This document shows positions 1 to 6,881 of a stretch of 64,000 bases of DNA, in pieces (positions within the stretch are counted from its first letter, which is position 1; each line of letters begins with the position of its first letter). A program made the position numbers and the translations under genes. The notes under the pieces were generated by a model that saw nothing but the letters and a program-made list of their open reading frames with translations, did no database searches and was not told the DNA's origin. The DNA is from WRMS01 sp038562165. Its GTDB lineage: Bacteria; Bacillota; Peptococcia; DRI-13; UBA5745. The stretch is from NCBI GenBank assembly GCA_038562165.1, contig JBCFAO010000006.1, positions 42,238-106,237 of the forward strand, in the 5' to 3' direction.

Positions 1-1173
1 GAAAGAAAAGCTGCAGTCAAGGCGGCGGCTAAGTCTGCAGATACTTGGTTAGATGCCCAAGATATAGAGGAGGCAAGGGAGGAGGAGAAGCCCCAGCATC
101 CTTTTTTTGAGCTTCCCCCTTTGGAAAGAGTGCAGAAAAAAACCAAAAAAGAAAGAGTTAATGAAGGGCCGGAATTATGGAAAATTCTGCTGGCCGTCTT
201 AATTTGTATGTTGTTTGCTATGGGTTCTTATATGGTAGGCAAGGTCTATGGCGCTACCTTGATTCCTGAGGAACCGGTTTTTGTCAATCCGGGTGAAAAT
301 GATGATCAATCAGCTTTGCCGGCAGAACCACAAGGACCCCGGATCCTGACTATGCTGATGATGGGGACGGACCAGCGGGAGAAAAACGAGCTGGCCCGGG
401 CCGACGTGATTATTCTGGTGACCATGAATCTGGACACTAAGGCCATCAATATGATTTCCATTCCCCGGGATACCAGGGCTTTGGTTGCCGACACCCAGAA
501 GACTACGAAAATCAATCATGCTCACTCTACCGGCGGACCGGAGCGGATGGTCAAGACGGTGGAGAACCTGTTGGGAATCAATGTCCATTATTATGTAGAA
601 ACGAATTTTCAAGGCTTTGCCAAATGCATCGATATTTTAGGCGGCATCAATTACAATGTGGAACGGCGGATGGTTTTGCTGGATGAAGGCATTAACCTCC
701 AGGCCGGCCAGCAGAAGCTGACGGGAGACAAGGCTTTGCAGTATGTGCGCTGGAGAGGGGACGCTACGGCGGATATCGGCCGGGTAGCCCGGCAGCAAAA
801 ATTCCTGCAAGCGGTGCTGCAGCAGTCCATGAACGTGGCCACGGTGCCGAAACTGCCCAGTCTGGTGGCTGCTCTGCGGGAAAACGTGGAGACGGATATG
901 ACCACAGCCCAAATGGTATCGTTGGCTACTCAGTTTATCGACATCAAAAGTTTGAGCATAGAGGCTACAACCCTGCCGGGAGAGCCGAAGTATATCGGCG
1001 GCGGCTCATACTGGGTGATGGACGAGGAAGCGGCTAAGGCTTTAATTATGAATATCTTCAATCCGCCGGCTGCCGGCACTGAGGAAGCAGAGGGTGCCTC
1101 GGAACCGGATGAGGATACTCTGCGGGAGCAGAAGGAAAGTGACGGTTCCTGGGATACTCCGGTTCAGGAATAG
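1..1173 (+). CDS. LytR-CpsA-Psr (LCP) family envelope protein, 5' partial
   Basis: LCP proteins move undecaprenyl-linked polymers such as teichoic acids or capsule onto peptidoglycan or protein outside the membrane. The frame is open from base 1 with no stop, and the first in-frame start codon (TTG at 121) lacks a nearby ribosome site, so the gene very likely begins upstream of the window. Counting from the TTG, one membrane segment lies at about residues 20-42. The LCP domain follows at about 75-240 with MMGTDQR, the conserved IPRDTR loop and the arginine-rich VRWRGD...GRVARQQ region that binds polyprenyl pyrophosphate in this family. The C-terminus is acidic and probably disordered. It fits the polysaccharide and surface genes in the rest of the window. 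The family call is strong; the substrate is unknown. Confidence 0.9.
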   Translation, partial: ERKAAVKAAAKSADTWLDAQDIEEAREEEKPQHPFFELPPLERVQKKTKKERVNEGPELWKILLAVLICMLFAMGSYMVGKVYGATLIPEEPVFVNPGENDDQSALPAEPQGPRILTMLMMGTDQREKNELARADVIILVTMNLDTKAINMISIPRDTRALVADTQKTTKINHAHSTGGPERMVKTVENLLGINVHYYVETNFQGFAKCIDILGGINYNVERRMVLLDEGINLQAGQQKLTGDKALQYVRWRGDATADIGRVARQQKFLQAVLQQSMNVATVPKLPSLVAALRENVETDMTTAQMVSLATQFIDIKSLSIEATTLPGEPKYIGGGSYWVMDEEAAKALIMNIFNPPAAGTEEAEGASEPDEDTLREQKESDGSWDTPVQE

Positions 1174-1267
1174 GGACGGTGCCGGGGCGTCAGGTCCAGC
1201 CGGCCAGGCATAAGATAAAAATGAAAGATGAATAGCGGCTGCGGTCAAGGGCAAATGATCGCTGCGT

Positions 1268-1304
1268 AAAAAACCGGCTTTGGGAAGAAACTCCCAAAGC
1301 CGGT
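1268..1304 (-). terminator. Intrinsic terminator of the minus-strand oxidoreductase pair
   Basis: A perfect 13-bp inverted repeat (1273-1285 with 1292-1304, loop of 6) is followed on the minus strand by a T run (A run 1268-1273 on the plus strand). It faces the gene ending at 1396; it may also slow plus-strand transcription from the LCP gene but lacks a T run on that side. Confidence 0.75.
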
Positions 1305-1305
1305 G

Positions 1306-1345
1306 GCGTTAATGGAATTAATAGCGTTAATGGAATTAATAGCGT
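1306..1345. repeat. Short tandem repeat, 18-bp unit
   Basis: The unit GCGTTAATGGAATTAATA occurs twice in tandem (1306-1323, 1324-1341), followed by decayed GCGTTAGCAG/GCGTTAGTGG copies up to about 1368. It lies between a terminator and the end of a convergent gene and has no coding role I can see. Confidence 0.7.
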
Positions 1346-1395
1346 TAGCAGCATTAGTGGCGTTAGTGGATTCAGGGGAGTCAGGGGTAGGGGCG

Positions 1396-2676
1396 TCAGA
1401 TGAGTTTTTGGCTGTAGAGGCCGTCTAAATCCGCTTTTTTGACCCGGTTTTTAATTTTCCGGCAATCTGTGCTGTAAAGGCCCCGGTCTTGCATGCGCCG
1501 GAAATAGTCGGCTCCCGCAAAGGTATAGCGGGTCATCATGCCCTCTTCCGTGGACAGGCAGTCATTGGCGAAGGCAATCAGATCGCCGGTGGCCAGGCTG
1601 GTGGGCAATTCCAGGGGCTCCAGGCCTTTCAGACGGCGGCAGCTATTGTGGCCGGCCAGGGAACCGGTGGTGATGGCCTCGGTATGGCCGATAAAGAGGC
1701 CGGATTTTTCGCCGGCGCAGAAGAGGTTTTCGATATCCTCCACTTGCATGGCGTTGTCTCTGGGAGCAATGGAGAGGTAGCGGATGGAATTGCCCTTGCT
1801 GCCGGCATAGGGATCCACGTATCTGGCGTTTTCCAGTCCTTTGATGGCCCGCAATTTATCCAAGGGGAAAAAGGGCGTCATTAGCTTGGCATGGCCCGTA
1901 TCCAATAAAATAATATTTTCGGCGTATTCGTTTAAGGCATACTGCTGGCAAACCTTGATATCCAGTTTAGATGTATTGACGTTTTCTTGGCCCACAGGAA
2001 TAACTGCTACGCCTTGATCATCCAGCAAATCTCTGATTTCCTGGGACAGAGAACCCTTTTCCAGCTTGCAGGAGCCGCTGAAAGCGCCGAAGCTGCCATC
2101 CCTTCTTCTGCCCATAATATCGGTTTTGCCGGCCTTTTGGCTAATGCTTACCCGGGGACCGAAGGCGGGACAGCGCAGGATGCACATACAACAGCCGTTG
2201 CCATAAGCCAGGCAGTTGCCCATAGGCCCGCTGGAGCCTGTGCTCTCCAAAAACATATCCCCTTCGACAGCGCTGCCGTCGGCCAGCACCACGGCTTGCA
2301 GAGCCTTGCCATCCATGGTCACGTCAACGGCCCGGGAGAGCAGCCTGACCTCCACCCCCATTTCCGTCAGAAAACGGCGGATATAGGCTTCGATTTTTGT
2401 CACATCGTAGAGGCTGGCATGTTTGTGGCCGGGGAAATCGATATTGACGTGCCGGGAAAGTTTGTCGGTAATAGCAAAAAGCTCCGACGCCCCCAGAGCG
2501 ATATTTTCTTCGGCGGCAGTAAACCGCCCGTTATTGCGCATAATACCGCCCACATTACCCAGACCCAGCAGCATGTCGGTCCTTTCCAGAAGTGTAACCT
2601 CAGCCCCTGCTTTCCTTGCCGTAACTGCGGCGGCACAGCCCGCCCAGCCGCCTCCGATGATTACCAATCTATACAT
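1396..2676 (-). CDS. FAD-dependent oxidoreductase, MnmG/GidA-like fold
   Basis: The protein (426 aa) opens with a dinucleotide-binding strand-turn-helix containing GGGWAG and an ERTD acidic end, typical of FAD-binding enzymes of the GidA/thioredoxin-reductase superfamily. A second nucleotide-contact motif (FCAGEKSG..GHTEA) lies near residue 330. A cysteine-rich stretch (NGCCMCILRCP, about residue 165) is unusual and could bind an Fe-S cluster or form the redox-active site. The start is ATG 2676, where an AAGGAGG site sits nine bases upstream; a TTG six bases further out is too close to that site. It is the second gene of an operon, 20 bases after the PyrK-like protein, suggesting that protein passes electrons to it. 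The substrate is unknown; it is too short and divergent to be the tRNA-modifying MnmG. Confidence 0.75.
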   Translation of the reverse strand: MYRLVIIGGGWAGCAAAVTARKAGAEVTLLERTDMLLGLGNVGGIMRNNGRFTAAEENIALGASELFAITDKLSRHVNIDFPGHKHASLYDVTKIEAYIRRFLTEMGVEVRLLSRAVDVTMDGKALQAVVLADGSAVEGDMFLESTGSSGPMGNCLAYGNGCCMCILRCPAFGPRVSISQKAGKTDIMGRRRDGSFGAFSGSCKLEKGSLSQEIRDLLDDQGVAVIPVGQENVNTSKLDIKVCQQYALNEYAENIILLDTGHAKLMTPFFPLDKLRAIKGLENARYVDPYAGSKGNSIRYLSIAPRDNAMQVEDIENLFCAGEKSGLFIGHTEAITTGSLAGHNSCRRLKGLEPLELPTSLATGDLIAFANDCLSTEEGMMTRYTFAGADYFRRMQDRGLYSTDCRKIKNRVKKADLDGLYSQKLI

Positions 2677-2696
2677 GATCAATTGCCTCCTTTATC

Positions 2697-3674
2697 TTAC
2701 TCCCAAACCACCTTGCGCCGCAGCAGGTCCTTGCCGGCAAGCTGGCATTTGCACATTTTAATGGTTTCGCCCTTTTCGCCGGCCACGCTGCAGGCTCCGC
2801 AGACCCCTTCGCCGCAGCAAATATTGAAGTTATTGGCCGTTACAATATCTGCTGCGGGACAGAGCTCCTTGACTATTTCCCCTATGGCCGACAAGAAATA
2901 ATCAGAGGTGAAAAGGCAGACGGCACTGTGGCGGCTTGTGGAGATTTCCTGCCGCAGCAGCTCCAGGTCTTGGCTTTCCATAAGGTCAACCAATGTGGTT
3001 TCCGCCTCTTGATCCAGGGAATAGTCAGCCAGCAGCTGCCGGTCTACCTGGGCCGGGTCGGCGAGGAGCCGGATTTGGCGCCTGGACTTGAGATACTGAG
3101 CCATTTTGATGGCGGGGGACAGGCCGATGCCTTTGGCAACGATCAGGAAGCTTTGGCTCTGGGGGGCTTTAAGGGAGGCCAGACCTAATAAGCCGTTTTT
3201 GTAAGGTCCCTTAATGTACAGATGCTCTGTTTCCTCGGCTAACTGCTTTGTTTTAAAAGAGATGGCCTTGATAAGCACATGGACGTGGCCTTTTTCCAGA
3301 TCGGCAAACATGACGGAGATAGGGGCATTATAATACTCGCTTAACTCCCGGCTGCGGATCATCAGGTAGCTTCCCGGCATAAAGCACTTTGCGGCCAGGC
3401 CTTTGCCCACATCGAGAATAAAGCGGATCGTATCGTCGCCATAAGATTTTTTCTCAACAATGGGAACCAACATTTCCTCTCTGGAGGATTTTATTTTTTG
3501 GCCGTTTTGCATGAACTCGTTATAAATGCAGACGCCTGGCCAGTCGCAATCCCCGCAGTCTTTACCGGCCAACCGGCTGCAGGTCAGGCAATTGCCGCTG
3601 ACGGCCAGAGAACAGGGACAGTTTTCTGTACCGGCGTCAATGCATTGGAACAATGGAGGGTGGTTTTGTATCAT
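2697..3674 (-). CDS. PyrK-like FAD/[2Fe-2S] electron-transfer subunit with Cys-rich N-terminus
   Basis: The 325-aa protein resembles the electron-transfer subunit of dihydroorotate dehydrogenase B and related sulfide/ferredoxin:NADP reductases. A ferredoxin-reductase-type FAD domain (about 65-160) and an NAD-binding domain with KGIGLSPA (about 165-280) are followed by a cysteine motif CCGEGVCGAC...C, as in the PyrK [2Fe-2S] site. The first ~55 residues carry many cysteines (CPC, CLTC, CGDC, GVC), probably an added Fe-S cluster site. The start at ATG 3674 is chosen because AAAGGGG lies seven bases upstream; the longer open frame to 3740 lacks this. No pyrD lies nearby; the partner is the FAD oxidoreductase downstream in the same operon, so a role outside pyrimidine synthesis is likely. 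Confidence 0.8.
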   Translation of the reverse strand: MIQNHPPLFQCIDAGTENCPCSLAVSGNCLTCSRLAGKDCGDCDWPGVCIYNEFMQNGQKIKSSREEMLVPIVEKKSYGDDTIRFILDVGKGLAAKCFMPGSYLMIRSRELSEYYNAPISVMFADLEKGHVHVLIKAISFKTKQLAEETEHLYIKGPYKNGLLGLASLKAPQSQSFLIVAKGIGLSPAIKMAQYLKSRRQIRLLADPAQVDRQLLADYSLDQEAETTLVDLMESQDLELLRQEISTSRHSAVCLFTSDYFLSAIGEIVKELCPAADIVTANNFNICCGEGVCGACSVAGEKGETIKMCKCQLAGKDLLRRKVVWE

Positions 3675-3870
3675 GACTATGCCCCTTTCAAATAGAGCCA
3701 TTAATGTACTGTCCGGCGGAGGATTCGGTTTGCTGGCCAATACACCGGTGAAGGGTTTTGCAATTTTCTTTACACAGGTTAAGATATTTTTAGGGCTTGT
3801 AATTGGTGACAGTTTTTTATGGCAGTTTCTGTCGAGGGCAAAGGAGGCCGGTTGGCTGCTGTCGTTGGGG

Positions 3871-4058
3871 AAGGGAAGATGCGAAAAAAGGCGGAAAAGG
3901 GAAGGGGGAAAATGAAGAAAAGGAGGAAGGGGTAAAAAGGGGAGGGAAAAGAGGTAAAAGGAGGAAGCGAGAAAGAGGATGAGAATAGAGGAGAAGAGCG
4001 AAAGAGGAAAAGGGGAAAAGGGGAAAAGAGAGTAAGAGAAAAGAGATTAAGAAAATAG
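3871..4058. other. Polypurine tract in the long gap 3675-4222
   Basis: By my count only 14 of these 188 plus-strand bases are pyrimidines, in units such as GGGGAAAAGG and GAGGAAAGG. It has no stable reading frame and no hairpin. It lies upstream of the oxidoreductase operon (as a pyrimidine-rich strand) and downstream of the convergently placed dGTPase terminator. The rest of this gap (3675-3870, 4059-4140) holds no gene that I can support and no convincing promoter. Confidence 0.7.
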
Positions 4059-4144
4059 TTGCTAGTATGCTAGGGAGTGAGGCGCGACAGAGCTTTGAGA
4101 CGCAATCAAATAATCAGTAAAAACAAATAAACAAAACGGGCAGG

Positions 4145-4190
4145 CAAAAAAGAAGAGCCTTTTTACGGAGTGCGTAAAAAAACTCTTCTT
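4145..4190 (-). terminator. Intrinsic terminator of the dGTPase gene
   Basis: Inverted arms AAGAAGAG (4150-4157) and CTCTTCTT (4183-4190), plus an inner TTTTTACG/CGTAAAAA pairing, form a hairpin followed on the minus strand by a T6 run. It is placed 33 bases after the stop of the gene at 4223. Confidence 0.7.
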
Positions 4191-4222
4191 ATAATAGGAA
4201 GATTGGCAGATGGCCGGCGATA

Positions 4223-5455
4223 TTATTTGGGATCGTCAAAGTAAGAGACGTAGCGGATGTTGTGTTTGCCTAAAGGGAAGAGATCGTGGTAAAGATCCAC
4301 AAAATAATCGTCGGTCATGCTGGCAATATAATCGGCGATGATCTGGTTGGGCTCTTCGTTAAGATAGTCGTTGGCGGGATCGCTGGTATCCAGATAGTAA
4401 CGGCGGTTGTTGTTGACGAAATAAATATGATGACGGAATACCCAGGAATCCCGGCGGTCCTTGATCAGATCATCGAGAAGCCGATAGTAAATAGCCTGAA
4501 ACATAGGCTGGATATTCTCCTGATAAACCGCCGCTACCTTTTCATTTTTATAGATGAAGTCATAGTTTTCCTGCTTGGCGATTTTCATTTCCCTGGCCAT
4601 TTCCTCGTCCATCTCCAAATAGTCTTTGCCATAGCTGTTTTCGATGAGATTAACGGTGACGTTGTTGATAATCTCGGCGTTTTCCAAGCCAATGTGTTCG
4701 GCGCTGAAGGGCTCATCGCCCTGGAGCAGGCGGGCACGGCGGGCGTCCTGCCGGTCCTTACCCAGGTAGGCTACCATATCGCAGATGCGAACAACACAGC
4801 CCTCCAAGGTATTGGGAATGAGAGAGGGAATGATAGATTCATTGCGGTCACATTCCTCAATTTTGGAGTCGAAGGCTGTAAAGGAGAGGGGGGAGCGGCG
4901 GTCAGGCTTATAGCCCTGCTGGACGAATTCACCGTTGTGGCAAAGGATACCGTCCAGGGTCTGCAAGGAGAGGTTGCGGCAAAACAGCTTATCCAGCACC
5001 CGGACGCTGTGAACATTGTGATTGAAGAAACGGCCTGTTTCCTGATACAACAATTGGCTTAAAAAGTCCTCGCCGGCATGGCCAAAGGGAGTATGGCCCA
5101 GGTCGTGGCCTAAAGCAATGGCTTCGATAAGGTCCTGATTGAGCCCCAGGGCATTACCTACATTGCGGGCAATGCGGGAAACCAATTGGACATGGAGGGC
5201 CCGCCGGGTAATATCGTCATTGCGGTAGAAAGAAAAAACCTGAGTTTTATCTGTATATCGGTTATAATAAGGAGAATGGAGTACCTTTTCCACGTCCCGG
5301 ACGAAAGCCGGGCGCCAAAGGGTGGGCTCATCCCGCTGGGGATTGCGGCGGAGGGCCCAGGCGTCGTCGCAACGCCAGGGGTTAACCCAGCCCCGGCGGC
5401 GGTCCTCATTAATTCGCTCTTGCAGGGCAGGGGAAAGGGCAGCATAATTGAGCAT
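4223..5455 (-). CDS. dgt: Deoxyguanosinetriphosphate triphosphohydrolase (dGTPase), HD family
   Basis: dGTPases hydrolyse dGTP (and often other dNTPs) to the nucleoside and tripolyphosphate, affecting dNTP pools in the cytosol. The 410-aa protein has the family N-terminus (WR.AF..D...VL.S..Y.R...KTQVF), an early histidine region (RALHVQLVSRIAR), and the metal-binding HD motif GHDLGHTPFGHAGE near residues 110-125; a second acidic metal ligand region (RICDMVAYLGKD) follows near 220. Length and motif order are usual for the family. It starts at ATG 5455 behind AGGAAAGGA. It is divergent from the wecG-like gene with only 68 bases between them, so promoters must overlap there. Substrate range cannot be read from the sequence. 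Confidence 0.88.
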   Translation of the reverse strand: MLNYAALSPALQERINEDRRRGWVNPWRCDDAWALRRNPQRDEPTLWRPAFVRDVEKVLHSPYYNRYTDKTQVFSFYRNDDITRRALHVQLVSRIARNVGNALGLNQDLIEAIALGHDLGHTPFGHAGEDFLSQLLYQETGRFFNHNVHSVRVLDKLFCRNLSLQTLDGILCHNGEFVQQGYKPDRRSPLSFTAFDSKIEECDRNESIIPSLIPNTLEGCVVRICDMVAYLGKDRQDARRARLLQGDEPFSAEHIGLENAEIINNVTVNLIENSYGKDYLEMDEEMAREMKIAKQENYDFIYKNEKVAAVYQENIQPMFQAIYYRLLDDLIKDRRDSWVFRHHIYFVNNNRRYYLDTSDPANDYLNEEPNQIIADYIASMTDDYFVDLYHDLFPLGKHNIRYVSYFDDPK

Positions 5456-5523
5456 ATAAACTTTCGATCCTTTCCTGGATTGATAGATGGCTATAAGATT
5501 ATCTTACCAAGGAGCTGGTAAAA

Positions 5524-6807
5524 ATGCAATCGAAGGTAACGGAGAAGCAGAGTTTCGGAGAGAAAGAGACAGTGCAGGAAGTAACCCAAGCTTGTGAGGA
5601 GACGGGGATAATAGGGGAAGAAACATTGGAAGAGGCTGCTGAGCAGGTTGCGAAGGCCGCTGGGGAAGCCGCTGGGGCTGATGAGAGGACTAATAAGGTG
5701 GCGGCTAGGGAAATAGCTGGAGAGCCCGCTAGTGAAGAGGGGGCCGAAAGAGAGGCTTTTGATAAGGACGCTGTCAGCAAAGAGACTAACGAAGAGAAAG
5801 CCGCCAAAAGTGTGGCGGCAGATGATGCCGAGAGCCTTGCGTTGGAGGCTATGCCTAAGCAGGGTTGTGAGATACCAGGAACAATACAGGAAGCGCTGTC
5901 AGGAGCAAATGGGCAGACTATATGGATTGTTAGAGGGGCGGAAAAGGCAGATGCTAAGAATATGGCAGATATTCTAGGAGCTATTCCTAAAGTGGATATT
6001 TTAGGTTTTCCTGTAGCTAATGTGGATATGGAGGAGAGCGTGGCTGCTGTAGCAGCAGTGATTGCGGGCAGAGGACCAGGGGAAACTGGTGTTGCTAGGC
6101 CGGAATTTGAGATGGAATCCGAGTCTGAATCTAGGTCTGGGGATGAGCCTGGATCGAGCCGTCGCAGTATGCGGATTGTCACGGCTAATGCGGAGATACT
6201 ATATCATGCCTATGCAGACCCTAAGCTGGGAGAACTGCTGCATAGCGCCGATCTGATTGTGCCTGACGGTATCGGCGTGGTGAAGGCGGCGGAGCGTTTA
6301 GGCCGGCCGGTGAAGGGCCGGGTAGCAGGCGTGGACTTGCTTTGGCAGTTGGCTGCTTGGGCGGCAGATAAAGGCCGCAGCATCTATCTGCTGGGGGCAG
6401 CCCGGGAATCGGTAGAGGGCGCGGCGGCGGCCTTGCAAGTTAAATACCCGGCGTTACAGATCACCGGGTGGCATGACGGTTATTTTGATGACATTGAAAA
6501 GGAACGTATTCTTCAGGAAATTGAAGAAAAGCGGCCGGACTTTTTGTTTATCGCCATGGGATTTCCGGCTCAGGATCGGTTTTTTGTGGAGAATAGGGAG
6601 CGGCTGCCGGTAGGGATTATGATGGGAGTAGGAGGAGCCTTCGACGCCCTCAGTGGGCGGGTGCAGCGAGCCCCTGGCTGGATACAAAAGATGAATCTGG
6701 AATGGGCCTATCGCTTTGCTCAAAATCCGAAGCGGCTGGGGCGGATATGGGCTTTGCCCCGGTTTATGATGGCGGTGGGGAGGCAGAAGGGGCGGGAGAA
6801 GGAATAA
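5524..6807 (+). CDS. WecG/TagA/CpsF-family glycosyltransferase with acidic N-terminal extension
   Basis: TagA/WecG enzymes (GT26) transfer N-acetylmannosamine or its uronic acid to an undecaprenyl-PP-linked primer for wall polymers. The catalytic domain shows IVTANAEILYHAY, ADLIVPDGIGVV, RVAGVDL, IYLLGA and PDFLFIAMGFPAQD, then the GVGGAFD...R.P.W....LEW.YR C-terminal signature. Two oddities are clear. About 110 residues of Glu/Ala/Lys-rich, probably disordered sequence precede the domain. A second acidic/Ser-rich insert (MESESESRS..., about residues 185-215) splits the first strand-loop (ILGFPVANVDM) from the ITAN core. Normal family length is about 240-260 residues; this is 427. An AAGGAG site supports ATG 5524. 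WecB at 36.1 kb could supply UDP-ManNAc. Confidence 0.85.
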   Translation: MQSKVTEKQSFGEKETVQEVTQACEETGIIGEETLEEAAEQVAKAAGEAAGADERTNKVAAREIAGEPASEEGAEREAFDKDAVSKETNEEKAAKSVAADDAESLALEAMPKQGCEIPGTIQEALSGANGQTIWIVRGAEKADAKNMADILGAIPKVDILGFPVANVDMEESVAAVAAVIAGRGPGETGVARPEFEMESESESRSGDEPGSSRRSMRIVTANAEILYHAYADPKLGELLHSADLIVPDGIGVVKAAERLGRPVKGRVAGVDLLWQLAAWAADKGRSIYLLGAARESVEGAAAALQVKYPALQITGWHDGYFDDIEKERILQEIEEKRPDFLFIAMGFPAQDRFFVENRERLPVGIMMGVGGAFDALSGRVQRAPGWIQKMNLEWAYRFAQNPKRLGRIWALPRFMMAVGRQKGREKE

Positions 6808-6815
6808 TATAAATA

Positions 6816-6847
6816 CCAAAAAGGAGGAGCGATTGCTCCTCCTTTTT
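6816..6847. terminator. Bidirectional terminator between wecG-like gene and surface protein A
   Basis: AAAAAGGAGGAGC (6818-6830) pairs with GCTCCTCCTTTTT (6835-6847) around a GATT loop. A and T runs on both sides allow function in both directions for the convergent genes. A near-identical copy follows the paralog at 15.8 kb, so it belongs to the duplicated unit. Confidence 0.85.
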
Positions 6848-6881
6848 AATGGGTTCAAACTATGTAACTGTATTGCTACGA

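Noticed and set aside
1396..2676. Assignment of the FAD enzyme as MnmG or TrmFO
   Set aside because: It is shorter than MnmG, lacks the tRNA-binding C-terminal domain I would expect, has extra cysteines, and is paired with a PyrK-like gene.
1987..2901. A 304-codon plus-strand frame across the two oxidoreductase genes
   Set aside because: It covers the ends of two real genes on the other strand and their intergenic ribosome site; its sequence has no family features.
4286..5062. A 258-codon plus-strand frame inside the dGTPase gene
   Set aside because: It is antisense to a conserved HD enzyme and has no start context.
5499..6182. A 227-codon Ser/Ala-rich minus-strand frame over the wecG-like gene
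   Set aside because: It is the complement of the low-complexity acidic head of that gene; low complexity keeps several frames open.
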